Shown here one piece after another: positions 34,945-42,912 of a stretch of 47,463 bases of DNA. The stretch comes from an uncultured Paenibacillaceae bacterium (lineage in GTDB: Bacteria > Bacillota > Bacilli > Paenibacillales > K13): assembly GCA_913056365.1 (NCBI GenBank), contig CAJXLT010000020.1:1-47463 (forward strand), given 5' to 3'. Each line of letters opens with the position of its first letter. Positions within the stretch are counted from its first letter, which is position 1. The notes under the pieces were generated by a model. That model was not told where the DNA came from, made no database searches, and saw only the letters and a program-made list of their open reading frames with translations. The position numbers were made by a program, and so were the translations under genes.

Positions 34945-35247
34945 ATGAGTAAATACGCTATGTTCGGCAAGTTGACAGCCCACCCAGGGAAGCGGGAAGA
35001 GCTTGCGAAGATGATGTTGGAGAGCAGTGAAACGTTGAAGGGCATGGAAGGGTGCATATATTACATTCTGCATGAGGCTGAGGAGAATCCGGACGACTTG
35101 TGGATCACAGAGCTGTGGGAGAGCCAAGAAGCACACGCAGCATCGCTGAAAAACGATAAAGTGCTGGCGGTCATCAGCCGCTGCCGTCCTCTGATTGCAG
35201 GAATCGATGGCATCAAAGTTCGACCGATAGGTGGGAAAGGGTATTAA
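34945..35247 (+). CDS. antibiotic-biosynthesis-monooxygenase (ABM) family protein
   Basis: A 100-residue dimeric alpha-beta barrel of the YgiN/HmoB kind: FGKLTAHPGKREELAKMM, MEGCIYYILHEAEENPDDLW and ITELWESQEAHAASL. Family roles include quinone oxidation and haem degradation; the name comes from polyketide enzymes and does not imply antibiotic production. GAGAGG lies upstream. It stands alone; a small palindrome (CTGAC-7-GTCAG, 34845-34861) and TTATACT precede it and may be its control site. Confidence 0.88.
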   Translation: MSKYAMFGKLTAHPGKREELAKMMLESSETLKGMEGCIYYILHEAEENPDDLWITELWESQEAHAASLKNDKVLAVISRCRPLIAGIDGIKVRPIGGKGY

Positions 35248-35390
35248 ACAGCTTTGATTGCTTGACAGTCATTGACAATAGTGCACTTGGCGGTGAGGCG
35301 GTCCTAGAGTCGAAGCATGGTCAAATAATAAATCAAATTGAACAATTACCAAATTGGGTACAACCGATTTCGAATCAACTTAATAATTGA
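35248..35390 (+). pseudogene. C-terminal fragment of an unrecognised protein
   Basis: An open frame with no ribosome site reads SALGGEAVLESKHGQ then IINQIEQLPNWVQPISNQL and stops at 35390. The composition is protein-like, but I cannot name the family. It begins inside the stop region of the ABM gene, suggesting a deletion junction. Confidence 0.35.
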
Positions 35391-35463
35391 CTATCACTTA
35401 GAAATGGGGTGTGGTGGTCGGATATACTTAGGATGTAGAGTTGACAATAGAGGGGGTTAGGGT

Positions 35464-35778
35464 ATGTTTGGTATGCTCAATGTTGGCAGCTTCATACTGG
35501 GGCTAATTGCTTGGTCGCTACCAATTGTTAATTTAATGCGTGACCGTAAACATGCAACACAGAATTGGGTTGGCCTGTCAATGATAAGCCTCAGTGCTTG
35601 TGGTATTTCGCTATGTTTTCAGATTTTATCTATTTATCATAGGGTGACAATTAAGGATTGGAGTGCACTGCTGGATACTATATCTGCTATCGCGGTGATC
35701 TCTTCAATTCTTCTTATAGTTACTATCTTATTGAATGCCATTACGTTGATTGTGTACCGTAACAGATCAGTAAAGTAG
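35464..35778 (+). CDS. small integral membrane protein, function unknown
   Basis: 104 residues with three hydrophobic segments: VGSFILGLIAWSLPIV, WVGLSMISLSACGISLCF and AISAIAVISSILLIVTILL-type C-terminal helix, then a basic end (YRNRSVK). AGAGGGGGT precedes ATG 35464, so it is probably expressed. Similar small proteins are common in bacilli without known function. No linked partner gene; it sits between fragments. Confidence 0.65.
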   Translation: MFGMLNVGSFILGLIAWSLPIVNLMRDRKHATQNWVGLSMISLSACGISLCFQILSIYHRVTIKDWSALLDTISAIAVISSILLIVTILLNAITLIVYRNRSVK

Positions 35779-35795
35779 AAGGAGATTTTCCAATA

Positions 35796-35957
35796 TTACT
35801 GTTCCGTATGTGCAGCCATCTTAAAGTTAAGCAAGAAGCGAACCTCCTCTAACATCTCGCGATCCAGCACTTGCGCTTCGTCCACCACAACCACGGGCTG
35901 CGAAGCTTCATTTTCAAAATAATTGCGGCTGCGATATTCTGAGAAAATGCGGTCGAC
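35796..35957 (-). pseudogene. fragment of a transposition AAA ATPase (TniB/ExeA-like)
   Basis: The minus strand encodes RIFSEYRSRNYFENEASQ, then PVVVVDEAQVLDREMLEEVR and FLLNFKMAAHTEQ before a stop. VVVVDEAQ is a Walker B box, and LDREMLEEVRFLLNF matches the helper ATPases of multi-gene insertion elements. The Walker A half is missing. The same frame continues upstream of a TGA at 35958 (KKIEYLIEQHIEEYE, to about 36071), which I do not recognise. A trace of a lost transposon. Confidence 0.7.
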
Positions 35958-36207
35958 TCATGGTAGCAGTATTGTTCCATTCTTCGCTTCATACTCTTCG
36001 ATATGTTGCTCAATTAAGTATTCAATTTTCTTGGTAAGCGCCCATTGTTTTTTCTTCGACCAGCACTGCATTTTTTGCAAGGTGACATCATGTTGATATC
36101 ATTGTGACCGTATACACTATTTACCAGCATTGGTTATTTGCAATTTTATATAAACAAGGATTCAAGGATGGGCTGCAGAGTAGCGATGAGATCCGTGGGT
36201 GTGGTAG

Positions 36208-36401
36208 TAGACTACATGTATTTCATACAACTAATCAACGAAAAAACAGTTCGAATGTACTATCTAAATGCAAAACCTGCATCTAAAATCGAACGAATGA
36301 GCGTATTTACCCAAATGCGACGATTCTACATGTACATTTTGCATGTAGTCGAAGAAAATCGCACGTTTCATTCAAAATTAAATGCAGAAATTACATGTAG
36401 G
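36208..36401. repeat. three-copy repeat plus CTACATGTA motifs, possible transposon end
   Basis: Three units share the frame AAAATCG...(ATTC)...AAATGC: 36241-36271 (degenerate), 36285-36318 and 36355-36385. Interspersed are CTACATGTA-type sites near 36209, 36327, 36344 (inverted) and 36392. Spaced, similar sites like these resemble transposase-binding arrays at the ends of Tn7/Tn5053-like elements, and a matching helper-ATPase fragment lies 250 bp away. A 94-codon frame across it is not convincing as a gene. Confidence 0.45.
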
Positions 36402-36504
36402 AAAGCCTCTATGAACTCCTAAGCTAAGCGCAGAGTTTTCACAAGGGAACTCGTTGCCCGAATGTCTAATATATTCGACAAAACCATATGTCCATTAGCA
36501 GCGA

Positions 36505-36535
36505 TTGGAATGAACGGTGCAATTATTGGTACAAT
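36505..36535 (+). promoter_or_regulatory. possible promoter of the glutamate dehydrogenase gene
   Basis: TTGGAA (36505-36510) and TACAAT (36530-36535) are separated by 19 bp, longer than ideal, and lie about 35 bp before the start codon. Confidence 0.35.
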
Positions 36536-36568
36536 GGATAGTAACACGTGTGGGAGGGATGCATAGGA

Positions 36569-37948
36569 ATGAGTGTACTCATGTCAGAGATTATCGGACG
36601 ATCATTGGATGATTTACTTGAAGAGCCCACTTTCCTGACTGAGCTCAAGGATGGATATAGGGAGAAGGCGTTCAAGTCACTTGCTGCAATCTTATCGACA
36701 CCTAACCATGTGCACAAAGCCTTCTTGCGCATCGTCTTGGAGAACGACGAAGTTGTACGCATTCCGGCTTATCGTATTCAGCACAACAACACGCTAGGAC
36801 CGTACAAAGGCGGGATTCGCTTTCACGAATCGGTGAATGAGGATGAGGTTGTCAATCTAGCTGCACTGATGACGCTGAAGAATGCGCTGCATGAAGTGCC
36901 ATTCGGCGGTGGTAAGGGCGGCGTGGCAATCAATCCGCGGGAATATGACGTTCGTGAGCTGTACCAAATATGCAAGAAGTATGTGCAATACTTCAGTGAT
37001 ATCTTAGGACCGGACAAGGATATACCTGCCCCTGACGCGGGAACTGGGGAGCGGGAGATGAACTGGATGATGAGCGAATACAAGAGCATTCGTCCAGGCC
37101 AGCGTTATCGTGGCAGCTTCACGGGCAAGAGTGTGATGAACGGCGGCTCGTTGGGTAGAAGAGAAGCGACTGGCAAGGGTGTGTACTTCACGCTTCGCTA
37201 TTTCTTGAAGGATTACTTGACAGAGAACCAACAGCAGCTCTCTGAATCGGACAATCCGATTGCGCAGACGGCACTCGCTTATCGCGACCGCAAGTTGAAA
37301 TTAGCTGTGCAGGGATTCGGCAACGTCGGTTCTGTGGCAGCATTGGAGGCAGTCCATTGTGACCATTTGAGTAACCAAGTGGTTGCGGTCAGTGACCGTA
37401 ATGTGACGCTATATCATCCGGAAGGGCTGAATATTCCGGCGCTTGTTCAGTTCACCGCTATGAATCGAGGCGATCTTCCTCAGACTGCTGAGGAGCTTGC
37501 AGAGGCAGGTGTCCAAGCGGAGGTTCTGGATCGTGAGGATATTCTGTATATGGATGTAGATGTGCTTGTGCTCGCGGCGTTAGAAAATCAAATTCATCAA
37601 GACAATGTTAGTCGCGTGCAGGCAAGAATTATGGTGGAAGGTGCGAATGCTCCGATAACGGAGGAAGCTGATACAATGCTTACACAGCAGGGAGCTATCA
37701 TCATCCCTGACATCTTGGCGAATGCCGGCGGTGTCATCGTCTCTTATCTGGAGTGGCTGCAAGGCAGGGAAACGCAGTTTTACAGTGAGGATGAGGTGTT
37801 CAAGCAATTGTTCGACAAGATGAGCACAACGATGAAGGCTGTATATCCGGCTTACATGGGTACGGGCAAATCCTTGCGACAAGTGTGCTACAACCAGGCG
37901 ATTATGAAGCTGTCCGCCAATCTGTATCTGCAAGGGAAGCTGTTCTAG
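36569..37948 (+). CDS. glutamate dehydrogenase (Glu/Leu/Phe/Val dehydrogenase family)
   Basis: It interconverts glutamate and 2-oxoglutarate plus ammonium. About 460 residues. GPYKGGIRFH, the catalytic Lys region VPFGGGKGGV, IPAPDAGTGEREMNWM and the Rossmann turn VQGFGNVGS are all present, as is VEGANAPITEEAD. The protein is some 30-40 residues longer than the common 415-430, mainly from an extra stretch around LTENQQQLSESDNPIAQTAL before the nucleotide domain. Start ATG 36569 is chosen behind GGGAGG; GTG 36548 and ATG 36581 are in frame. The gene stands alone with its own terminator. Confidence 0.92.
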   Translation: MSVLMSEIIGRSLDDLLEEPTFLTELKDGYREKAFKSLAAILSTPNHVHKAFLRIVLENDEVVRIPAYRIQHNNTLGPYKGGIRFHESVNEDEVVNLAALMTLKNALHEVPFGGGKGGVAINPREYDVRELYQICKKYVQYFSDILGPDKDIPAPDAGTGEREMNWMMSEYKSIRPGQRYRGSFTGKSVMNGGSLGRREATGKGVYFTLRYFLKDYLTENQQQLSESDNPIAQTALAYRDRKLKLAVQGFGNVGSVAALEAVHCDHLSNQVVAVSDRNVTLYHPEGLNIPALVQFTAMNRGDLPQTAEELAEAGVQAEVLDREDILYMDVDVLVLAALENQIHQDNVSRVQARIMVEGANAPITEEADTMLTQQGAIIIPDILANAGGVIVSYLEWLQGRETQFYSEDEVFKQLFDKMSTTMKAVYPAYMGTGKSLRQVCYNQAIMKLSANLYLQGKLF

Positions 37949-38047
37949 AGTGATTGCGTATTGCACCTGTTGAAATAGTGGTCAACCCAAGATGAGTCTC
38001 CCATTACCAGTTATATCTGGGTCTGACATGCTTCGTAATCCAATCAA

Positions 38048-38070
38048 GGCTGCCTCCGGGCAGTCTTTTT
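38048..38070 (+). terminator. terminator after glutamate dehydrogenase
   Basis: GGCTGCC-TCC-GGGCAGTC followed by TTTTT. Confidence 0.85.
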
Positions 38071-38154
38071 GCTTGTCTTAGTGTCCAATCATCCAGTAAC
38101 TTTCCAATTTTATTGACGTATACACATGTAAAAGGTATGAAAGGAGCGGCTTAG

Positions 38155-39042
38155 ATGAAACGAATGGTGAGCATATTGCTTGTGCTAGCAGGTCTACTGG
38201 TTACGGGTGTACTGCCAGGAAGTATGTCTGCCTCTGCCAATGGGGCTCCATCTGTGTTCTTGGACGGCGTGGTTCTGGATCAAGAGGATACGATGATCGT
38301 AGAAGGAAGAACGCTGATTAGATTACGGGCATTGACGGACCCGGAATGGCTGGTATTCGCTTATGATCCGCAGACGAAGGAAGTGATGTTCCACACTCAG
38401 GATGACAGCATATATGTTTACTTGCGTGAAGGAGACAAGACGGCTACGGTTAACGATAAGCAAGTCCAGATTGATACACCGGTTATGAACAAGGATGGTT
38501 TTACGTATGTACCGCTTCGCTTCATTAGCGAAACACTTGGGGCTTATGTCCACTATTTCGCCGAGGACAATCGCGTTATCGTTCGCACGCCGAAGGCGCA
38601 GGTGAAATATGAAACGCTCATGCACGGGGATCTAACAGATGCGCGGAAGATTGCGATCAACCTGCCTAGACGCGGAACAGGGCCGCAACTTGAATTTGGT
38701 GAGATGTACAGCTCCAATACGTATACATTTCCAGAAGGGGAGGCGCTGCGCTTTATCTATGACGCGTCTGGATACAGTCAGCACTATTATGAAGTGAATG
38801 AACAGGGCTTTGCGGTGCTGAAGTGGCAGTATGATGCGGTGGCGGATAAGGAATGGGGAACGAAGCCCGCTTTTGAACGCGCCGTTTACTTCGATGATCT
38901 GTATAAGAGTCAAGTGTTTTATTACGGTACGCTAGATGAGCAAGGGAACAGGGTGCCATTAGGGGAATTCTATTATGATAATAGGAATCGTGTATCCGTG
39001 ATGCCCATTGAGGGAGAGGTGCGAACGGATGCGAAGCCTTAA
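38155..39042 (+). CDS. secreted protein with copper-amine-oxidase N-terminal domain
   Basis: 295 residues. A signal peptide (ILLVLAGLLVTGVLPGS core, cut near SASANG) leads into a copper amine oxidase N-terminal-like domain at residues 35-148 (VFLDGVVLDQED, GRTLIRLRALTDPEW, FTYVPLRFISETLGAYVHYF). In Paenibacillaceae this domain is a surface or stalk module and does not imply amine oxidase activity; no copper site is visible. The C-terminal 150 residues have an Asp/Tyr-rich beta pattern that I do not recognise. AAAGGAG precedes the ATG. Single gene. Confidence 0.88.
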   Translation: MKRMVSILLVLAGLLVTGVLPGSMSASANGAPSVFLDGVVLDQEDTMIVEGRTLIRLRALTDPEWLVFAYDPQTKEVMFHTQDDSIYVYLREGDKTATVNDKQVQIDTPVMNKDGFTYVPLRFISETLGAYVHYFAEDNRVIVRTPKAQVKYETLMHGDLTDARKIAINLPRRGTGPQLEFGEMYSSNTYTFPEGEALRFIYDASGYSQHYYEVNEQGFAVLKWQYDAVADKEWGTKPAFERAVYFDDLYKSQVFYYGTLDEQGNRVPLGEFYYDNRNRVSVMPIEGEVRTDAKP

Positions 39043-39060
39043 ATAGTATTTTATCAAAGA

Positions 39061-39089
39061 CACCCCCGCCAACGAAATGGTGGGGGTTG
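39061..39089 (+). terminator. hairpin after the copper-amine-oxidase-N gene
   Basis: CACCCCCGCCA pairs with TGGTGGGGGT(T) across ACGAAA. It is a very stable stem of about 10 bp but with hardly any T run, so termination may be partial. Confidence 0.6.
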
Positions 39090-39117
39090 CAATGAACAAG
39101 ACTAGGGTATATACTGT

Positions 39118-39141
39118 ATATATCTTAAATTTAAGATATAT
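39118..39141. promoter_or_regulatory. 24-bp perfect palindrome, MhqR-type operator
   Basis: ATATATCTTAAA|TTTAAGATATAT is perfectly symmetric and lies 30 bp before the marR-family start codon. Its TATCT...AGATA ends match the layout of the B. subtilis MhqR operator (TATCTCGAATTCGAGATA). It most likely gives autorepression of the regulator and control of the operon. Confidence 0.8.
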
Positions 39142-39171
39142 GAAATTGAAATAAGATTGGAGGCGAGTAGA

Positions 39172-39606
39172 ATGGATAATCGTGAGCGTTCCTTGAAGCT
39201 GTTCGTGGTGCTGTCGAAGGCGTACAAGGTTGTGATGGATCGAGCTGTGAAGGATATGAAGCGGAAGGGGTTATCGGCTGCGGAATTCAGTATCTTGGAG
39301 CTGCTTTATCATAAGGGGCGGACACCGCTGCAACGTATTAGCGAGCAAATTCTCGTTACTAGCGGCACGATCACATACACGGTAGATAAGCTGGAGGCGA
39401 AGGGGTACTTGCAACGGGTGGCTTGTCGGGAAGATCGGAGGGTGACGTATGCGCACTTAACAGCTAGTGGTGAGGAGTTGTTCGATAAGCTCTTTCCTTC
39501 TCACGCCGATCTGATCGAATCTCTGCTGGATGGTATTTCACCGGATGAGAAGGAAGTGGCTATTACGCTGCTTAAGAAAATTGGGTATCATGCACAACAG
39601 GAATAA
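39172..39606 (+). CDS. mhqR: MarR family repressor, MhqR-like
   Basis: A 144-residue winged-helix repressor: start MDNRERSLKLFVVLSKAYK, recognition region ISEQILVTSGTITYTVDKLE, wing VACREDRRVTYAHLT. The B. subtilis MhqR senses quinones and diphenols and represses dioxygenases and MhqD; the next three genes here are of just those kinds. ATG 39172 is 8 nt after GGAGG. A perfect 24-bp palindrome lies upstream. Cysteines: one (VACRED), so the B. subtilis type of sensing is not assured. Confidence 0.88.
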   Translation: MDNRERSLKLFVVLSKAYKVVMDRAVKDMKRKGLSAAEFSILELLYHKGRTPLQRISEQILVTSGTITYTVDKLEAKGYLQRVACREDRRVTYAHLTASGEELFDKLFPSHADLIESLLDGISPDEKEVAITLLKKIGYHAQQE

Positions 39607-39668
39607 TTTTTTCGCATAAACTTCAATATAAAGATAATGAAAATCGAATGATACGGAGGCGACACATT

Positions 39669-40619
39669 ATGACACAACGTACAGCAGGCATTCATCATAT
39701 TACGGCCTTCGTCGGCAATGCGCAAGCGAATGCGGATTTCTATGCGGGCATATTGGGACTGCGACTTGTGAAGAAGACGATCAACTTTGACGCTCCTGAA
39801 GTGTATCATCTGTATTTCGGCAATGAGACGGGTAGTCCGGGAACGGCGATCACGTTCTTCCCGTTCGATGGCGCTAGAAGGGGAAGGGTCGGCGGCGGAC
39901 AGGTAGGGGTTACGACGTTCGTGGTTCCTGTCGATGCGCTTGCCTTCTGGGAAGAGAGATTGACGAAGTTTGCCATTGCATTCGAACGTGTACAGCGCTT
40001 CGGCGAGACTTATCTGCGATTCCAAGACCGAGATGGGCTGCAGTTGGAGATCGTCGCGCGTGAGGAAGGACCTGAGAGTCAATGGTCGTTCGGAGGTGTG
40101 CCGGCATATCGAGCGATCAAGGGGTTCGGCGGTGCAGTGCTATATAGCATGGCGCCAGAGCAAACGATGCATACCTTGGAGCATGTGCTCGGTCTGGAAC
40201 GAATCGACGAGGATCAAGGGCTAGTCCGATTCCGCGCGCCTGGGGAATTGGGCAACTTGGTCGATGTGAATGCATCGGTAATGGGCAGAGGTCGTGGCGG
40301 TGCCGGTACGGTACACCATATTGCCTGGCGGGCAGCAGATCGGGAGGATCAGGAGAGATGGCGGGAATACGTAGATGAGCGAGGCTTCCAGCCGACACCA
40401 ATCGTGGATCGTCAATATTTCACCGCCATCTACTTCAGGGAAGCGGGAGAAATATTGTTCGAGATCGCAACCGATCCGCCGGGATTTGCAAGGGACGAAC
40501 CGTTCGATGCCTTAGGTGAGAAGTTGATGCTGCCAGACTGGTACGAATCCCATCGGGAACAGATTAAGCAAGGCTTACCGCCGCTAGAAATTCGTGTATT
40601 GGAGGAGGATGTACAATGA
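39669..40619 (+). CDS. mhqO: ring-cleaving dioxygenase (MhqA/MhqO type)
   Basis: A 316-residue vicinal-oxygen-chelate protein with two glyoxalase-like modules. Metal ligands appear as His in GIHHITAFVG, His in TVHHIAWR and Glu in EILFEIATD. This type opens hydroquinone or catechol-like rings in the MhqR regulon. ATG 39669 follows GGAGG by 8-9 nt; a frame extension of seven codons lacks a ribosome site. Second gene of the mhq operon, overlapping the hydrolase by 4 nt. The choice among MhqA, E and O is not settled by eye. Confidence 0.9.
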   Translation: MTQRTAGIHHITAFVGNAQANADFYAGILGLRLVKKTINFDAPEVYHLYFGNETGSPGTAITFFPFDGARRGRVGGGQVGVTTFVVPVDALAFWEERLTKFAIAFERVQRFGETYLRFQDRDGLQLEIVAREEGPESQWSFGGVPAYRAIKGFGGAVLYSMAPEQTMHTLEHVLGLERIDEDQGLVRFRAPGELGNLVDVNASVMGRGRGGAGTVHHIAWRAADREDQERWREYVDERGFQPTPIVDRQYFTAIYFREAGEILFEIATDPPGFARDEPFDALGEKLMLPDWYESHREQIKQGLPPLEIRVLEEDVQ

Positions 40620-41227
40620 AGCATCTGTTTGTGCAAGGAAGTAACCCATCGGCACCTACACTGCTGCTGCTTCACGGAACGGGCGGAACAGAGCAAGATC
40701 TGCTGCCGCTTGCGGAGCAGCTGGACGGTCAGGCCTCGGTGCTTAGTGTGCGGGGGAATGTGCTGGAGAACGGCATGCCGCGCTTCTTCAGAAGGCTGGC
40801 GGAAGGGGTGTTCGATGAAGCAGATCTGATTGCCCGAACGCAGGAATTGCATGAATTTGTGAATCAGGCTGCTGTGGAGTATTCCTTTGACCGAGGTAAT
40901 GTGGTGGCAGTAGGTTACTCGAATGGTGCCAATATTGCCGGGAGTCTGTTGATTCACCATCCCCAATCCCTTAGCGCTGCCATTCTTCACCATCCGATGG
41001 TACCGCGCCGTGGCGTGGAATTGCCGGATTTGTCAGCTGTTCCGGTCTGGATCGGTGCCGGGCGCCATGATCCAATCTGCTCCGCACAGGAGACGGAAGA
41101 ATTGTCCACTTTATTAGAAGGAGCGGGAGCCTCCGTAACGGTTCACTGGGAACAGAGCGGGCATCAGCTAACGAGAACAGAAGTAGCAGCTGCTAAGAAA
41201 TGGTACAATGAGCATATTACCCAATAG
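40616..41227 (+). CDS. mhqD: alpha/beta hydrolase MhqD (carboxylesterase/phospholipase type)
   Basis: 203 residues with the serine hydrolase set: oxyanion loop LLLLHGTGGTEQDLL, nucleophile elbow VAVGYSNGANIAGS (Ser), Asp in IGAGRHDPICS and His in WEQSGHQL. It matches B. subtilis MhqD (YodD), induced by quinone stress together with ring-cleaving dioxygenases. The start overlaps the dioxygenase stop (ATGA) behind GGAGGA, so translation is coupled. The true ester substrate is unknown. Confidence 0.92.
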   Translation: MKHLFVQGSNPSAPTLLLLHGTGGTEQDLLPLAEQLDGQASVLSVRGNVLENGMPRFFRRLAEGVFDEADLIARTQELHEFVNQAAVEYSFDRGNVVAVGYSNGANIAGSLLIHHPQSLSAAILHHPMVPRRGVELPDLSAVPVWIGAGRHDPICSAQETEELSTLLEGAGASVTVHWEQSGHQLTRTEVAAAKKWYNEHITQ

Positions 41228-41239
41228 GAGGGCTAGGCG

Positions 41240-41854
41240 ATGATTGTACTTGACCCGGCAGCACTATCCGCTCGCGACAATTATAAGCTACTTACTAGCA
41301 GTGTAATTCCGAGACCGATCGCACTCGTGACGACTCGTTCCCGAGAAGGTGTGCTGAATGCTGCGCCATTCAGCTACTTCTCCATCGTGGCCAGCGAACC
41401 GCCGTTGCTCTCGATATCTGTACAACGCAAGCAGGGCGTTATGAAGGATACAGCCCGTAATGCAATTGATGCTGGAGCATTCGTCGTTCATGTCGTGGAC
41501 GAGTCCAATGTACAGGCGGCGAATCAAGCAGCAGCGAACTTGCCGTCAGACGAAAGCGAAGTATCATGGGCAGGCTTGACCCCTGCAGCTAGTGAGGCTA
41601 TTGAAGTCCCTGGCATACAGGAAGCGAAGATCAGAATGGAATGTGTACTGGATCAATCGATTGGCCTCGGCGGCAGCAACGAGCAGGAACCAACCTGCGA
41701 TTTGTTGATCGGCCGGGTTGTGCGATTTCACTTCGCAGAAGAGGTCTATAGGGATGGCAGTGTATTAGCGGATCCCTTGCAGCCGGTCAGTCGCTTGGGT
41801 GGCAATGATTATGCTGCGGTAGGACGGCAATTTGACTTGGATCGTCCACAATAA
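41240..41854 (+). CDS. flavin reductase family (FMN-binding split barrel) protein
   Basis: 204 residues of the DIM6/NTAB flavin-reductase type: KLLTSSVIPRPIALVTTRS, NAAPFSYFSIVASEPPLLS and KDTARNAIDAGAFVVHVVDE. It binds FMN and may give reduced flavin or reduce quinones. It is the last gene of the mhq operon, 12 bp after mhqD with GGAGGGC upstream, and is followed by a strong terminator. Its presence in the quinone operon supports a detoxifying job; this is inference. Confidence 0.9.
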   Translation: MIVLDPAALSARDNYKLLTSSVIPRPIALVTTRSREGVLNAAPFSYFSIVASEPPLLSISVQRKQGVMKDTARNAIDAGAFVVHVVDESNVQAANQAAANLPSDESEVSWAGLTPAASEAIEVPGIQEAKIRMECVLDQSIGLGGSNEQEPTCDLLIGRVVRFHFAEEVYRDGSVLADPLQPVSRLGGNDYAAVGRQFDLDRPQ

Positions 41855-41870
41855 TGGAAGCATGGAAGAG

Positions 41871-41907
41871 AGCCGAAGGCAGAGAAGCGATGCCTCGGCT
41901 TTTTTTC
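41871..41907 (+). terminator. terminator of the mhq operon
   Basis: AGCCGA(A)GGCA pairs with TGCCTCGGCT with a single bulge, followed by seven T. Confidence 0.9.
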
Positions 41908-42011
41908 TGTCTTAGTATGCTCTGAGAAGATAAGAATTGAAATCTGGCAAAATAGCTGTTAAGTTTGAATCGTGGATAGGATTAGTAGAAATGGATGGAG
42001 GAACGAGAAGG

Positions 42012-42821
42012 ATGGAGTGGAAAAATATTTATCGAGGTTTGGCTATGGGGGCAAGTGATGTCGTACCTGGAGTAAGCGGGGGCACGATCGCGGTGCTGCT
42101 CGGTATTTATGATCGGCTTATTGCAGCGATCAACGGGGTATTTTCGAAGAATTGGAAGAAGCAATTAGGTTTTTTGATCCCACTAGGGATTGGTGTCATC
42201 CTTGCTGTATTCTCCCTTAGCCGTTTAATGGAATGGCTGCTTCATGCGCATACGGGGCCGACGTACTTCTTCTTTCTCGGATTAATTCTAGGTGTCCTGC
42301 CCTTCTTATTCCGCAAAGCAGATGCCAAACAAGCTTTTCACATACAGCATTTCGTTATTTTGGCGCTTGGTGCGATACTGGTCGCTTCTCTGACATTTTT
42401 GAACGATAGTGAAGGAGCCATAATCGAACAGCTTTCCTTCCGTACATATGTGTTGTTGTTCGTTTCGGGCTTTATCGGAAGCAGTGCGATGGTATTGCCG
42501 GGAATTAGCGGATCGTTCATGTTACTGGTGATCGGTGTGTATCCGACGATTATCAGTGCTGTGAGTAATCTACAGCTAGACGTCATTGCGGTCACTGGCG
42601 CAGGAATTATAATCGGAATCGCTGCGATGAGCAAGCTGATTCACTACTGCTTAAGTCATTATCGGGCTGGCACGTTTGCTCTGATTATTGGTATGGTGAT
42701 CGGATCGGCATTTGTCATTTTCCCCGGTATTCCGACAGATGCAGTGTCGTGGGGCGTTAGTGTTCTCACTTTTATCATTGGCTTGCTCGTTGCTTATTTA
42801 CTTGGAAAAGTTGAGTATTGA
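42012..42821 (+). CDS. popT: DUF368 undecaprenyl-phosphate translocase (PopT type)
   Basis: About 269 residues, eight or so membrane helices. The two repeated motifs ASDVVPGVSGGTIAVLLG and SAMVLPGISGSFMLLVIG identify DUF368; a third PGIP occurs near the end. DUF368 proteins (PopT) have been shown to return the lipid carrier undecaprenyl phosphate across the membrane for reuse in wall synthesis. ATG 42012 is preferred (GGAGG 10 nt upstream); a frame extension of up to 25 codons, including ATG 41991, is less well supported. It is separate from the mhq operon by a terminator. Confidence 0.88.
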   Translation: MEWKNIYRGLAMGASDVVPGVSGGTIAVLLGIYDRLIAAINGVFSKNWKKQLGFLIPLGIGVILAVFSLSRLMEWLLHAHTGPTYFFFLGLILGVLPFLFRKADAKQAFHIQHFVILALGAILVASLTFLNDSEGAIIEQLSFRTYVLLFVSGFIGSSAMVLPGISGSFMLLVIGVYPTIISAVSNLQLDVIAVTGAGIIIGIAAMSKLIHYCLSHYRAGTFALIIGMVIGSAFVIFPGIPTDAVSWGVSVLTFIIGLLVAYLLGKVEY

Positions 42822-42912
42822 TGAATCGGCATATTCCTCATTGGAATAGCAGATCACAGGCGTTTGCATTACGGCGGTACTTAGCGTGCGTGTGCAAGGG
42901 ACGTTGAAGTGC

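Noticed and set aside
34945-35247. Evidence of an antibiotic gene cluster from the ABM-family gene and the BtrH-like gene
   Set aside because: No NRPS, PKS or aminoglycoside genes occur in the window; both families have many other roles.
36138-36422. 94-codon plus-strand frame upstream of glutamate dehydrogenase
   Set aside because: It lies across repeated AAATGC/CTACATGTA motifs, has no ribosome site and no recognisable protein pattern; better explained as repeats.
38113-38141. TTGACG-17-TATGAA before the copper-amine-oxidase-N gene
   Set aside because: The -10 would end 13 bp before the ATG, so the transcript would start within the ribosome site. Probably chance, or the real promoter is further upstream.
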